DNA of 64,000 nt from Gottfriedia acidiceleris (GTDB lineage Bacteria > Bacillota > Bacilli > Bacillales > Bacillaceae_G): positions 3,782,001 through 3,846,000 of the forward strand of contig NZ_CP096034.1 in NCBI RefSeq assembly GCF_023115465.1, written 5' to 3'. The number at the start of each line of letters is the position of its first letter. Within the stretch, counting starts at the first letter, position 1. The notes beneath the pieces are model-generated. The model saw nothing but the letters and a program-made list of their open reading frames with translations, was not told the origin of the DNA and searched no databases. The position numbers were made by a program, and so were the translations under genes. Of this stretch, positions 27,087-36,820 are shown piece after piece.

Positions 27087-28169
27087 TAAATGGAGATATC
27101 CTAAGGATCTGGTTCTGCGTTTTGAGGAAAAGCACAAACAACTTGTTTTAGAGTCTATTAAGAAAAGAAAGACACTGTTGTCCCTTTGAGTCATAAAAGT
27201 TCAAGGAAAATCAGGAGATCATTATATGGGATTATCGCAGCTGCGTTTTTAATTCTTTTAACAATAACATCCACTTATGTTTCTCCTGCCATGGCTAAGG
27301 TAGTCGCAAATATTCCTTATTTTAGATTATTTATTGACCAGAAAGAATATAAACAGGCATTAGATTCCGTTATTTTTGAAGTAGTTCAGGAAAAAGGATT
27401 GGATATATATCAAATGGATGTATCTGTGCATGATAAAAAATTAACTCTTACACTCGTAGGCTCAAAGTTTCATGTCGATAAACTGCGATCTGACGTTATA
27501 AAAGATATTAATGCAAAGTTGATTGCGGAGAACTATGGGAAATTTGATATTACTGTAAAACGGGTAAGTCCTAAAGTTAGAGAGAATATAGGCAGAGACT
27601 TGACCCCGTTAGAAAAGCAGTTTGAACAAAAATCGAGGGAACTTCAAGCAAAGGTAGAGGAATACCTAAAGAATAACAAATACATAACTCCGTTTCCTCC
27701 TCAAGTGCGAATCAATAAACTTGAAAAATATATATATGTATCAATTACAAAAACAGAGAAAAGAGATGCTGAGTTGGATCAGGCGATGCGAGATCTGTCC
27801 AAACCATATGGTAAAGACTTTGAAATAGATATACGGAAGTCAGATATGACAGCTCGCCAACAAGAAATAAGATGGGAAAATAACGGTATCATTGATATCC
27901 TTGCCAGTGGACTAATGGAGAATAAAGAATTTAAAGTAAGGGGCTTCTCGTACTCATTTCATCCACTTCCTCTATTAATTGAAGTAAGAGTTACATTGAA
28001 GTCAACAGACCCGAAAGCCAAAAAACTGGCAGAAAGAATACAGCAAGAAATCAATACCTTCATCAAGACGGACAAACTCACAATAGATGTGAGAAATGAC
28101 CCATATGTGGTTACTGTAATTGGCAAGGATGAAAAGAAAATAACAAAAAATAATGCGCCTCGATTATAA
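27079..28169 (+). CDS. Anti-sigma factor (DUF4030/DUF4179-like), interrupted or two coupled frames
   Basis: A first frame starts at ATG 27079, overlapping the sigma stop, and gives 36 residues (MINKWRYPKDLVLRFEEKH…KKRKTLLSL) that look like the cytoplasmic sigma-binding head. It ends at TGA 27189. A second frame starts at TTG 27186 and gives 327 residues: a basic start, one membrane helix (LYGIIAAAFLILLTITSTYV) and a long external part with repeated KLTLTLVG and ITVKRVSPK-type units (DUF4030-like). Joined, they would make one normal one-pass anti-sigma protein, so either a single-base frameshift has split it, or TTGA overlap couples two proteins. Without the head the sigma factor could be uncontrolled. 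Confidence 0.7.
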
Positions 28170-28294
28170 GTTGGGCGTTTTATTTATTCACTGCCTAGTT
28201 GAAGAAAGAGTTAGGGAGATATTTGGGATTCAAAATCCCCCCTTTCCTTTCGTCCGAGTATTAACTGTCCAATTAAGTAGAAAGCAATTCATAC

Positions 28295-28317
28295 AAAAAA
28301 CCACCCAATAAAGGTGG
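28295..28317 (-). terminator. Terminator of intact spoVR
   Basis: Minus strand CCACCTTTATTGGGTGG followed by TTTTTTGT; directly behind the stop codon. Confidence 0.85.
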
Positions 28318-28319
28318 CT

Positions 28320-29744
28320 CTAAATATACTTCCGATGAATATTCTTCCCATCATAACTAAACAAAACAGATTTATTCTCAATATTTGTCTCCAAATGAAC
28401 CCCTCTACCCCACAACTGATGAATATACGGCATGACCTTCTCAACATACTTCACATCAAGTTCCATATGTTCATAGGAATGCTTCAAATAAAGCTCACCA
28501 TTTTTTAAATAATCTCCTTCTTGTACAACGATATACGGGAATCCTCCATTTACCCTACTAACAACTAACTGATCTCTAACATTTTCCCATGCCTTATCAG
28601 TGACTTTATACTCCTTACCTTGTCGCTGGAATAAATACATATCTTCGCGCATGACGAGATCTTTAGTTAAATAGTTTCGGATAAATGAACTATCAGACTC
28701 TAACTCTCGTACTTCAAACATTTTTTCTCTTCCGCAGCCAGGTTTAACACCTAGCTCACGCATTTCTTTTGTTGGATTATTATATCGCTCTTCAATATCT
28801 TCAAACATTCTTAGTCCTAAATAATACGGGTTAATGCTTGTTTTTGATGGCTGAACTACTCCTGCATTAAGCTTTGCGTACTCAATTGCTTCATTAGAAT
28901 CAAGATTTAATTCTCGCATAATTCTTATATGCCAATAACTTGCCCAGCCTTCATTCATAATTTTTGTTTCAAGCTGTGGCCAGAAATAAAGCATTTCTTC
29001 TCGTAACATAGTCAGGATGTCACGTTGCCATTCTTCTAGTTCTCTAGAATATTCTTCAATAAATAATAAAATATCTTTTTCGGGTTGTGGTGGGAATTGT
29101 TTACGTTTAATTGGGATCAGGTTTGAATCATTTTTCTTTTCTTTACTTTGATCCATATTCCATAGATCATCGTATGGTGTCACTCTTTTTTTCTCTTTCA
29201 TTGGGAAATCAGTTTCTAAATCGTAAGCCAGTTTTGGTCGCATCAATGATGGATCAATATGCTCTTGAATTGAGAGTACTGCATCAAGGAAATTTTCTAC
29301 TTCTTGTTTTCCGTATATATGTTCATAGTGTTTAATTCGTTCAGCAGTAGCTGCCATACTTTCAACCATATCTCTCTTCGTGTTTGAGAAACGAATATTA
29401 TTTTTAAAGAAGTCACAGTGAGCTAAAACGTGTGCAACGATTAATTTATTTTGAACGAGAGAGTTTGTATCCAATAAAAATGCATAACATGGATCAGAGT
29501 TGATTACCAATTCATAAATTTTGCTTAACCCTAAATCGTAATGAAGCTTCATTTTATAAAACTGTTTTCCAAAGCTCCAGTGGGAGAATCTTGTAGGCAT
29601 ACCGTAAGCGCCAAATGTATAAATGATATCTGCAGGACAGATTTCATAGCGCATTGGGTAAAAGTCTAGCCCAAATCCTCTCGCAATTTCTGTAATTTCG
29701 TCAATAGCATATTCCAACGCTCTATAATCACTCGCCTTCATCAC
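28320..29744 (-). CDS. spoVR: SpoVR, stage V sporulation protein
   Basis: Complete 474-residue SpoVR; the B. subtilis protein is of about the same size. Start: ATG 29744 (a second ATG follows at once) with CAGGAGGAG upstream. Family features: YMPR-like [49 protein letters not shown] (with [11 protein letters not shown]), the conserved [15 protein letters not shown] (about 264) and [16 protein letters not shown]. In B. subtilis SpoVR is made in the mother cell and needed for proper spore cortex; the biochemical activity is unknown. From EGWAS to the stop the gene exists four times in the window; this copy alone has the N-terminal half. Confidence 0.95.
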   Translation of the reverse strand: MMKASDYRALEYAIDEITEIARGFGLDFYPMRYEICPADIIYTFGAYGMPTRFSHWSFGKQFYKMKLHYDLGLSKIYELVINSDPCYAFLLDTNSLVQNKLIVAHVLAHCDFFKNNIRFSNTKRDMVESMAATAERIKHYEHIYGKQEVENFLDAVLSIQEHIDPSLMRPKLAYDLETDFPMKEKKRVTPYDDLWNMDQSKEKKNDSNLIPIKRKQFPPQPEKDILLFIEEYSRELEEWQRDILTMLREEMLYFWPQLETKIMNEGWASYWHIRIMRELNLDSNEAIEYAKLNAGVVQPSKTSINPYYLGLRMFEDIEERYNNPTKEMRELGVKPGCGREKMFEVRELESDSSFIRNYLTKDLVMREDMYLFQRQGKEYKVTDKAWENVRDQLVVSRVNGGFPYIVVQEGDYLKNGELYLKHSYEHMELDVKYVEKVMPYIHQLWGRGVHLETNIENKSVLFSYDGKNIHRKYI

Positions 29745-30339
29745 ACTCTCCTCCTGTCTCTTCTTATATTATTCTATGAACTGAAATTTGAATTAATGTA
29801 AAAATAGTCATATCTCTACTATATTCATTTGCCTAATTCGAAATTTTTTGAAATCATAAACAAAAAAAAACGTATGAAAAAAATTCATACGGTAGTTCAT
29901 TTTATTTGTACAATGTGATTGATATAACTTTATTATTTGAATTTTTTTATTTTTGTGTAAGAAAAATTTTAAGGCTGTTCGGAGTACATACTTTCTCCAG
30001 TATTGCTTATTATTTTAAGCTTATTATCCCTGTTTCTTTTAAAAGTATACTTAAGTTTTGGAAAAGATTTTTTCTGAAATTGTAGGCAGCGAATCTCTGT
30101 TTAATTGCAATAATCGTAATTAAATACGGAATCGCAATTATGTTCCATTTGTCAAAACCAATAAAGTATTTCTAAAATACAAAAAACACAACACTATACT
30201 TCCTGTTTTCCCTATCCTTTCAGCACTTAACCATCCTTTTTTTACCTAACCACTACCGTAACCTTTTGTTAAATTCTCTCATGGCTAATTAATTTTTTTC
30301 GCCATAAACTATGTGTACCCTCTAAAAAGGAGGTTCACA
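29745..30339. other. 595-base divergent region between spoVR and the YhdB-like gene
   Basis: Holds a perfect hairpin CGTATGAA / TTCATACG (about 29871-29891) with a run of A before it, and at about 30105-30145 pieces (AATCGTAATTAAATACGGAATCGCAATTA) that resemble the 20-base tandem repeat at 36821-36900. Promoters for both genes should be here; the spoVR one is expected to be sigma-E dependent but was not assigned. Confidence 0.4.
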
Positions 30340-30600
30340 ATGCAAGTACAATCCGATTATGATTTAGCATTGTATTACACTTATTGTTGTCAATGGGATA
30401 AGCTTCTCGTGTTAATGGTAAATACGAAAGACGAACTTTTTTCAAAGCGTATCGAACATTTTCTACATGCCTTTAAATACGAGAGGGACTTAGCGATCAT
30501 TGATGAAAAACTAAAAGGTATGTTCCAACATATTGAGCATGCTACTAGGGAAGAAAGTGCAGAGGAACAATCTTTTATCTCATCATTAGAGCTTAACTAA
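30340..30600 (+). CDS. YhdB-like small protein
   Basis: 86 residues starting at the ATG behind AAAGGAGG (the longer frame from 30313 lacks a ribosome site). DYDLALYYTYCCQWDKLLVL and KDELFSKRIEHFLHAFKYER recall the small bacillar YhdB family, whose function is unknown. As I remember it, yhdB and spoVR are also near one another in B. subtilis, which would make this the ancestral neighbourhood of spoVR; this is memory, not computed. Confidence 0.6.
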   Translation: MQVQSDYDLALYYTYCCQWDKLLVLMVNTKDELFSKRIEHFLHAFKYERDLAIIDEKLKGMFQHIEHATREESAEEQSFISSLELN

Positions 30601-30610
30601 AAATAAATGA

Positions 30611-30638
30611 AAAGAGCGACTAAATAGTCGCTCTTTTT
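30611..30638. terminator. Shared terminator of the YhdB-like gene and pgcA
   Basis: AAAGAGCGACT / AGTCGCTCTTT, perfect 11-base stem, with T or A runs on both sides; the genes converge here. Confidence 0.9.
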
Positions 30639-32363
30639 TTAGACTAATACTTCAATTTTTTCCATAAATGCTTGTTGTAAACTATCCAATTTTTGGATGC
30701 TATCTTGACGAGATTGTCCAACAATTCCGAAATAGAACTTGATTTTTGGCTCAGTTCCAGATGGACGTAAGCACACCCATGAACCGTCTTCTAGTTGATA
30801 CTTTAATACATTTGATTTAGGTAGAAGTATTTGTTCTTTTTCTCCTGATTCTAAAGTCGTTTTCTCTTGAAGTTTATAGTCTTCAACTGTAACAACTTTT
30901 AGACCATTTATATCAACAGGTGGGTTTTGACGGTAATTTGTTAAAATCGATTGGATTTTTTCTGTACCTTCTATCCCTTTTAATGTTAACGACTTTAATC
31001 CTTCTAAGTAATAGCCATATTGCTCATATAGGCTATTTAGGCCTTCATATAAAGTCATACCTTTTGTTTTGTAATAAGTAGCTATTTCTGCAGCTAGTAC
31101 TGTTGCTTGGATTGCGTCTTTATCACGAACAAATGGTTTAATTAAATAGCCATAGCTTTCTTCATAACCAAATAAGAATGAGTATTCGTTCGTTTGCTCA
31201 TATTCTTTAATTTTTTCACCAATAAACTTAAATCCAGTTAGTGTATCGATTGTACTAACACCGAATTTTGATGCGATTACTTGACCAAATTCAGATGTAA
31301 CGATTGTTTTAAGTAATAGTGCATTTGAAGGTACATCTTGCTGGCTTAATAAATAATGAAGCATTAATGCTCCTGTTTGATTTCCAGTTAGGACTACATA
31401 TTCACCGTTTTCATTTTTTGTAGCGATTCCTAATCGGTCCGCATCAGGGTCAGTTGCAATTAATACATCCGCATCAATCTCTTTACCGTAACGAATTGCA
31501 TATTCAAACGCTGCGTGTTCCTCAGGATTCGGTGATTTTACAGTTGTAAAATTCGGATCTGCTTTTGCTTGTTCCTCAACAATTGTTACATTTTCAAAGC
31601 CAACTGCTTTTAATGACATCGTTGCAGGTAGTAATGCTGTTCCATGTAATGGAGTAAAGACAATTTTTAAATCCTTACCATGTTCTTGAACTAAATCGTT
31701 GTTAACAACAACAGTTTTTAGTTGCTCTACATATAATTTGTCCATTTCTTCATCTAATCTATGTATTAAGCCTTTTTCAACCAATTCTTTTTCTGAAGAT
31801 ACTTCAATTTCCAACTCATTTTCAAATGAATTAACGTATTCAATTACTTGATCAGCAGCTGCTGGTGGTAATTGACCACCGTCATCACCATAAACTTTAA
31901 ATCCGTTATATTCAGGTGGATTATGACTAGCTGTGATGACAATTCCACCGAAGCAGTTTAACTCACGTACTGCAAATGATAATTCAGGTGTAGGACGTAA
32001 TTCATTGAATACATACGCTTTAATACCGTGTGTCGCAAGTGTTTTTGCTGCTTCCATTGCAAACTCTGGACTTTTATGACGAGAATCGAAAGCAATTGCA
32101 ACTCCACGGTTTTTTGCTTCTTCTCCAAAGCTTTCAATATATTTTGCAAAACCAGCAGATGCTTTACGAATAGTATAGATGTTCATACGATTCGTTCCAG
32201 GTCCGATTTCTCCGCGCATTCCACCAGTTCCAAATTCTAAATTTTGATAGAAGCTTTCCTTAAGTATAAGGTGATTATTCTCAAGATTAATTAATTGTTC
32301 TTTAAGTTCTTGATCTAATGTCGGTGATTGAATCCATTTTTCATAAGTTGCTTCCCATTTCAT
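30639..32363 (-). CDS. pgcA: Alpha-phosphoglucomutase
   Basis: 574 residues, the size of PgcA (YhxB). Visible motifs: active-site serine loop [17 protein letters not shown], metal-binding loop [12 protein letters not shown], sugar-binding GYEESYGYL and phosphate-binding [13 protein letters not shown]. The enzyme interconverts glucose 6-phosphate and glucose 1-phosphate, feeding UDP-glucose synthesis for glycolipid anchors and wall teichoic acid decoration in bacilli. A single ORF with its own terminator; a good ribosome site (TAGGAGGA) precedes the ATG. Confidence 0.95.
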   Translation of the reverse strand: MKWEATYEKWIQSPTLDQELKEQLINLENNHLILKESFYQNLEFGTGGMRGEIGPGTNRMNIYTIRKASAGFAKYIESFGEEAKNRGVAIAFDSRHKSPEFAMEAAKTLATHGIKAYVFNELRPTPELSFAVRELNCFGGIVITASHNPPEYNGFKVYGDDGGQLPPAAADQVIEYVNSFENELEIEVSSEKELVEKGLIHRLDEEMDKLYVEQLKTVVVNNDLVQEHGKDLKIVFTPLHGTALLPATMSLKAVGFENVTIVEEQAKADPNFTTVKSPNPEEHAAFEYAIRYGKEIDADVLIATDPDADRLGIATKNENGEYVVLTGNQTGALMLHYLLSQQDVPSNALLLKTIVTSEFGQVIASKFGVSTIDTLTGFKFIGEKIKEYEQTNEYSFLFGYEESYGYLIKPFVRDKDAIQATVLAAEIATYYKTKGMTLYEGLNSLYEQYGYYLEGLKSLTLKGIEGTEKIQSILTNYRQNPPVDINGLKVVTVEDYKLQEKTTLESGEKEQILLPKSNVLKYQLEDGSWVCLRPSGTEPKIKFYFGIVGQSRQDSIQKLDSLQQAFMEKIEVLV

Positions 32364-32537
32364 TTTGTTATCCTCCTATACTTAATCAGAGTTCAGATTC
32401 GATAAAAGTCTTACGAACTCCTTCTATATAACAAAAGTTTACAATATTCTTACTAAAATTTCTATAAATGCACTGTTTTAAATCTGAATGAGATTGAAAA
32501 GTATGAAGAAAATAAGAACTAAAGGAGGGCGAGGTTC

Positions 32538-32750
32538 ATGCCAGAAATTAGATGTAGTGTTGCAAATTGTAATTTTTGGGGGCAGGGAAACTTTTGCCAA
32601 GCAGACTCAATTCTTGTTCAAACCGAAGCATACGAATACTCAAATGACTTTGATTTAACGATTCAAAATGCAGTCTTAGACGGTGAGATAACTACTTCTG
32701 CTGTACATAGTGGTGAAACTTGCTGTCACACGTTTCGACCTAAATATTAA
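32538..32750 (+). CDS. DUF1540-containing small Cys protein
   Basis: 70 residues with four to five spaced cysteines: RCSVANCNFWGQGNFCQAD (start) and GETCCHTFRP (end), the DUF1540 pattern of C-x5-C-x7-C…C-C. A GGAGGGCGAGG ribosome site precedes the ATG. The family is common in spore formers and may bind metal; function unknown. Ends in a strong bidirectional terminator. Confidence 0.85.
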   Translation: MPEIRCSVANCNFWGQGNFCQADSILVQTEAYEYSNDFDLTIQNAVLDGEITTSAVHSGETCCHTFRPKY

Positions 32751-32754
32751 TAAA

Positions 32755-32791
32755 ATGGTGCCATTTACATTTTTTGTAAATGGCACCATTT
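32755..32791. terminator. Bidirectional terminator between the DUF1540 and SDR genes
   Basis: AATGGTGCCATTTACA pairs perfectly with TGTAAATGGCACCATT (16 bases) around a 5-T loop; T-rich flanks. Confidence 0.95.
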
Positions 32792-32798
32792 TATTAGT

Positions 32799-33665
32799 TT
32801 AGCCGTTCACAATTACTCCACCATTAACATGAATGATTTGTCCTGTAATATAGGAAGCTTCATTGCTAGCTAAATAAAGATATGCTGGTGCGAGCTCTAC
32901 TGGTTGCCCAGCACGTTTCATCGGAGTTGTGCTACCAAACTTTGCTACTTCTTGTTCATCAAAACTTGCTGGGATCAACGGGGTCCAAATCGGTCCAGGA
33001 GCTACACCATTAACACGAATTCCCTTTTGAGCAAGATTTGTAGAAAGTGAACGAGTAAATGTGACAATCGCTCCTTTCGTCGCAGAGTAATCCAATAATT
33101 GATCATGTCCTTTATAAGCAGTTATTGACGCTGTATTAATAATAGAGTCCCCTTGTTTCATATGTGGAAGGCAAGCTTTTGATAAAAAGAACATTGAAAA
33201 AATATTCGTTTCAAATGTTCTTTTTAATTGCTCTTCCGTAATGTCTTCCAAGTTCTTTTGAGGATATTGAACAGCTGCATTGTTCACTAAAATGTTAATT
33301 TTTCCGAAGGTTTGAAATGCATTTTGAACGATTTGTTTACAAACTTCCTCTGTTCTAATGTCACATCTCATTATTTCACAATTTCCACCAAAATCATTTA
33401 TAAATTTCTTTGTATCTTGTGCATCAACATCCTCATCTAAATATGGAATAAAAACTGATGCCCCTTCTTTCGCAAAAAGTATTGCAACTGCTCTTCCAAT
33501 CCCACTATCTCCCCCAGTAATAATGGCTACTTTATCCTTTAATTTACTACTTGGTGTGTAGTTTGGATCATCTGATATCGGTATTGGCGTCATTTCCTTT
33601 TCGATACCTGGTTGCTTATTTTGATGTTGCGGATTAAATTTAGTCGGAAACTGTTTCTGATTCAT
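32799..33665 (-). CDS. Short-chain dehydrogenase (YhxC/YhdF type)
   Basis: 288 residues: nucleotide-binding AIITGGDSGIGRAVA after a long 45-residue N-terminal extension, NNAA at LVNNAAVQYPQ, catalytic Ser in INTASITAYKGH and the YSATKGA Tyr-x-x-x-Lys (LDYSATKGAIVTFT), GVAPGPIWTPLIPASF, and the C-terminal SYITGQIIHVNGGVIVNG. The extension and these motifs match the bacillar YhdF/YhxC/YhxD group, general-stress-type NAD(P)-dependent oxidoreductases of unknown substrate. ATG with AAGGAGGATG upstream. Confidence 0.9.
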   Translation of the reverse strand: MNQKQFPTKFNPQHQNKQPGIEKEMTPIPISDDPNYTPSSKLKDKVAIITGGDSGIGRAVAILFAKEGASVFIPYLDEDVDAQDTKKFINDFGGNCEIMRCDIRTEEVCKQIVQNAFQTFGKINILVNNAAVQYPQKNLEDITEEQLKRTFETNIFSMFFLSKACLPHMKQGDSIINTASITAYKGHDQLLDYSATKGAIVTFTRSLSTNLAQKGIRVNGVAPGPIWTPLIPASFDEQEVAKFGSTTPMKRAGQPVELAPAYLYLASNEASYITGQIIHVNGGVIVNG

Positions 33666-33774
33666 TTACTACATCCTCCTTTTAAATAATTCAGATTTAG
33701 CATACCCAAATCATTCTTTTTGGAATACTAAACATAATCGAAATCGTTAAAAGAGGTTAATCTAATAAAAACAC

Positions 33775-33828
33775 TTGCACTTTTACAATAAAACGAATAT
33801 TATTAATAACTGTTGAGTATATCATTCG
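33775..33828 (+). promoter_or_regulatory. Sigma-A promoter with two inverted PurR boxes
   Basis: -35 TTGCAC (33775-33780), 17-base spacer, -10 TATTAT (33798-33803). Two PurBox-like CGAAT motifs face each other: AAAACGAATATT (centred 33796, overlapping the spacer and -10) and ATTCG on the other side at 33824-33828 (TACGAATGA on the minus strand). The 25-base gap between the cores fits the usual PurR spacing. PurR repression of a purine permease is what one expects in bacilli. Confidence 0.65.
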
Positions 33829-33849
33829 TATTTTACAAGGAGATCTATT

Positions 33850-35151
33850 ATGTTTAAATTAAAAGAGGCTAACACTTCGTTTAAAACAGAAATTATAGCT
33901 GGTTTTACCACTTTTTTAACAATGGCTTATATAATAATTGTTAATCCTATAATATTATCTGCGGCTGGCGTTCCATTCGACCAAGCATTTACTGCAACAA
34001 TCATTGCAACTTTAGTCGGGACATTATTTATGGCATTGTTCGGAAACTACCCAATTGCAATTGCACCCGGAATGGGAATGAATGCATATTTTGCCTATTC
34101 AGTTGTTTCAAAAGCACATGGTATTTCATATCAATTAGCATTCTCAGCTGTATTTATTACAGGTATATTATTCGTTATTCTATCTTTAACTAAATTTAGA
34201 ACGCATTTAATAGATGCTATTCCTAATACATTAAAACATGCAATTAGTGTTGGTATTGGATTATTTATCGCTTTTATAGGCTTACGTCTTTCAGGTATAA
34301 TCGTTGCTAATAAAAGTAATCTTGTCGGATTAGGAGATCTCCATTCTCCTGGAGTAGTTCTTACTTTAGTCGGAATTGCAATTACAGTTATCTTATTTGC
34401 TTTAAATGTAAATGGAGCTTTATTCTTTGGAATGGTCGCAACAACAATCATTGCGGGATTTGCTGGAAAATTACACATTAAAGGTAGTATTTTCTCTTTA
34501 CCTAAATTACCTGAGCATATCATTGTTGCTAATCCAATTACAGCAGCTTCAGATGTCATTCATTATGGACTATATTCAGTTGTCTTTTCATTCTTATTAG
34601 TTACAATTTTTGATACGACAGGTACATTCTTAGGTGTAGCTTCACAAGCTGGTTTATTAGATAAGAAAGATGAAAAACGTACTGGTCGTGCGATGCTTTC
34701 TGATTCATTCGGTACAACAATTGGAGCTATGTTTGGTACTTCACCTACAACAGCCTATATCGAATCTACAGCAGGTGTTGCTGCTGGAGGTAGAACAGGT
34801 TTAACGGCACTTGTTGTTGCATTACTATTCGTTTTTGCAGCATTCTTTAGCCCACTTGTTAATTCAATTTCTGATGTAGCGGCAATTACATCACCATCAT
34901 TAATCGTTGTAGGTTGCTTAATGATGGGTAGTGTTCGTCATATTGAGTGGGATAATTTTGAAGAAGCATTCCCTGCATTTCTAGTTATTATCACAATGCC
35001 ACTTACATCAAGTATTGCTACAGGTATTGCTCTTGGGTTCATTACCTATCCATTATTAAAAGTCGTTAAAGGGAAAGCTAAAAATGTTAAACCAGTCATT
35101 TATATATTTGGTATTTTATTCTTAATCCAATTGGTTTTCTTCCCACATTAA
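33850..35151 (+). CDS. NCS2-family hypoxanthine/guanine permease (PbuG/PbuO type)
   Basis: 433 residues, twelve or so membrane segments. Family motifs: TEIIAGFTTFLTMAYIIIVN at the start, ALFGNYPIAIAPGMGMNAYFA, and the second half FDTTGTFLGVASQAGLLD with GTSPTTAYIESTAGVAAGGRTG, which marks AzgA-like purine transporters. It imports hypoxanthine and guanine through the cytoplasmic membrane. No purine riboswitch is seen in the leader; control is by the promoter with PurR boxes just upstream, as I recall for B. subtilis pbuO. Confidence 0.9.
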   Translation: MFKLKEANTSFKTEIIAGFTTFLTMAYIIIVNPIILSAAGVPFDQAFTATIIATLVGTLFMALFGNYPIAIAPGMGMNAYFAYSVVSKAHGISYQLAFSAVFITGILFVILSLTKFRTHLIDAIPNTLKHAISVGIGLFIAFIGLRLSGIIVANKSNLVGLGDLHSPGVVLTLVGIAITVILFALNVNGALFFGMVATTIIAGFAGKLHIKGSIFSLPKLPEHIIVANPITAASDVIHYGLYSVVFSFLLVTIFDTTGTFLGVASQAGLLDKKDEKRTGRAMLSDSFGTTIGAMFGTSPTTAYIESTAGVAAGGRTGLTALVVALLFVFAAFFSPLVNSISDVAAITSPSLIVVGCLMMGSVRHIEWDNFEEAFPAFLVIITMPLTSSIATGIALGFITYPLLKVVKGKAKNVKPVIYIFGILFLIQLVFFPH

Positions 35152-35163
35152 TATTGAATAATC

Positions 35164-35200
35164 AAAAGCACATTGTCTTTAAACAGATTAATGTGCTTTT
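35164..35200 (+). terminator. Terminator of the purine permease gene
   Basis: AAAAGCACATT / AATGTGCTTTT stem followed by more T. Confidence 0.85.
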
Positions 35201-35287
35201 TTATTTTTTCTTTAGGTACTAGCCTTTCCTTGATGGGACATCTATGCATACTTTGTTTATGTAGATTATTAGAGGAGGTGTTCTACG

Positions 35288-35581
35288 ATGTGGAACAACC
35301 AAGATCAAGTCAACATGAACTCAAGTAGATGTAGACGTAATGACTGTGATTGTGATGATTGCAGAAGAAGACGTTGCGATTGTGATGATTGCCATCGAGA
35401 TCGTTGTGATTGCCATAACCATGATTGTCATTGCAGATGCAGATGCTGTTGTACTAGAAGAAAAAGTAACTGTGGCTGTATGAATCCGTGTTTAGGTGTC
35501 GATATGGTAATGTTTGAAATGATGATGAAAAACATGATGAACAATAATAACAACAAAAATAATAATAATAATAAGGATTAA
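35288..35581 (+). CDS. Cys/Arg/Asp-rich spore-coat-like protein
   Basis: 97 residues: after MWNNQDQVNMNSS comes a block of repeated C-R-x-x-D-C-D-C-D-D-C units (RNDCDCDDCRRRRCDCDDC), then a His/Cys/Arg stretch (CHNHDCHCRCRCCC), a short hydrophobic-Met part (GVDMVMFEMMMKNMM) and an Asn tail (NNNNKNNNNNKD). About 17 Cys in 60 residues suggest heavy metal binding or cross-linking. Composition is that of bacillar spore-coat or exosporium proteins (CotG/CotD-like), but no named family can be claimed. AGAGGAGGTG forms a very strong ribosome site. Confidence 0.7.
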   Translation: MWNNQDQVNMNSSRCRRNDCDCDDCRRRRCDCDDCHRDRCDCHNHDCHCRCRCCCTRRKSNCGCMNPCLGVDMVMFEMMMKNMMNNNNNKNNNNNKD

Positions 35582-35747
35582 TCTATTTTCTGCCTCCCCC
35601 AAAAAAACAACCTGAATTTAACAGGTTGATCAAACTGATGCAAACGCTCGCTTTCTTAGTTGTTTCGCTTTTTTGATATGCTTTGTACTTTGAAAGCCAA
35701 GTGTTTTCAATCAGTCTAAATAGTTTAGTTTAATTTTCATATATATT

Positions 35748-35775
35748 AAAACGACCTGATTAACAGGTCGTTTTT
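35748..35775 (-). terminator. Terminator of the patatin gene
   Basis: AAAACGACCTG / CAGGTCGTTTT with a 5-base loop; T runs on both sides. A second stem (CAACCTG / CAGGTTG, 35608-35628) lies 120 bases beyond. Confidence 0.85.
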
Positions 35776-36638
35776 TCATACGATATAAAACCTAAAATTT
35801 GTTCACGAAGTCGCTTAGCATCTTCATAGCCTTCTTTATAAAGCTCTAATAAACGCCCTTTATTTCGTTCAATTCGTCCAACCTTTAACTTTTGTACAGG
35901 ACGAATGACTAATATATTTCCAGCTTTTTCTTGCTCCTCAATATATTCTAACTGCTTATTATAAACTTCATATCTTTTTAGTACGGCCTGAACAAGTCCA
36001 GGATAATCTTTATACTTCTTTTGCAAATACCAAGTTCCTTTTGAAGACTTTTTACGATAACCAGCATTTCTAGTTAGAACAACTATATTTTTAAGATTGC
36101 CATCCGCTTCAGATTTACCAATCGGAATCGGATCTGCAATGCCACCATCCATCAAGAAATGATTATGAAACTGAATGATTGGTGCCATTAACGGTAAAGA
36201 ACTAGATGCTCGAATTATATTTAACATATCTGTTGATTCTACAATTTGATCCTTATCAAAATAGACAGGTTCTCCTGTAACACAATCAGTCGTACCAACT
36301 ACAAATTTTTGCTCAGCATTATAAAAAGAATTAAAATCAAATGGATCTAACTCATTAGGAATAATATCAAATAATAAGTCCATACCAAAAAGCTGCTTAT
36401 TACGAATTAAATTTTTAAAAGAAATATAATCTGGATGCTGTAAAAATTCCGTATTTACTCGTTTATTACGACCATGTTGTTTTGATAGATAAGAAGTACC
36501 CATACAAGCACCCGCAGAAACACCTATCACATAAGGAATTTCTATATTTTGTTCTAGAAAATAATCAAGAACACCGGCAGTATAAATCCCCCTCATTCCT
36601 CCACCTTCGAGAACTAAGCCCATTCCATTCATTTTCAC
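35760..36638 (-). CDS. Patatin-like phospholipase (YjjU type)
   Basis: 292 residues. Oxyanion loop LVLEGGGMRGIYTAGVL near the start, nucleophile elbow IGVSAGACMG (Ser about 42) and the catalytic Asp in FLMDGGIADPIPIG (about 165). No signal peptide, so it is cytoplasmic. The central segment VVGTTDCVTGEPVYFDK is shared by the E. coli YjjU group. A Ser-Asp dyad acyl hydrolase acting on lipids; the natural substrate is unknown. Confidence 0.9.
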   Translation of the reverse strand: MKMNGMGLVLEGGGMRGIYTAGVLDYFLEQNIEIPYVIGVSAGACMGTSYLSKQHGRNKRVNTEFLQHPDYISFKNLIRNKQLFGMDLLFDIIPNELDPFDFNSFYNAEQKFVVGTTDCVTGEPVYFDKDQIVESTDMLNIIRASSSLPLMAPIIQFHNHFLMDGGIADPIPIGKSEADGNLKNIVVLTRNAGYRKKSSKGTWYLQKKYKDYPGLVQAVLKRYEVYNKQLEYIEEQEKAGNILVIRPVQKLKVGRIERNKGRLLELYKEGYEDAKRLREQILGFISYEKTTC

Positions 36639-36820
36639 AGCCCCCCTTTTTCAATTTGTTTTGGATAATCTATTTAAACATTTTATTATATGAGGTGACG
36701 AAAGGGAAGAAATTAGAGTTGTGTGTGGATAAGGTATTTAAATCTTAGTTAGCTTGATTAACCTTTATGGTGATTTTAAATTCCACTAAGCTGTAATTAA
36801 AATCGTGTATTGTAATATAA

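Noticed and set aside
29870-29895. Operator for spoVR in the hairpin CGTATGAA/TTCATACG
   Set aside because: The perfect stem with adjacent A/T runs fits a terminator better; no regulator consensus matches.
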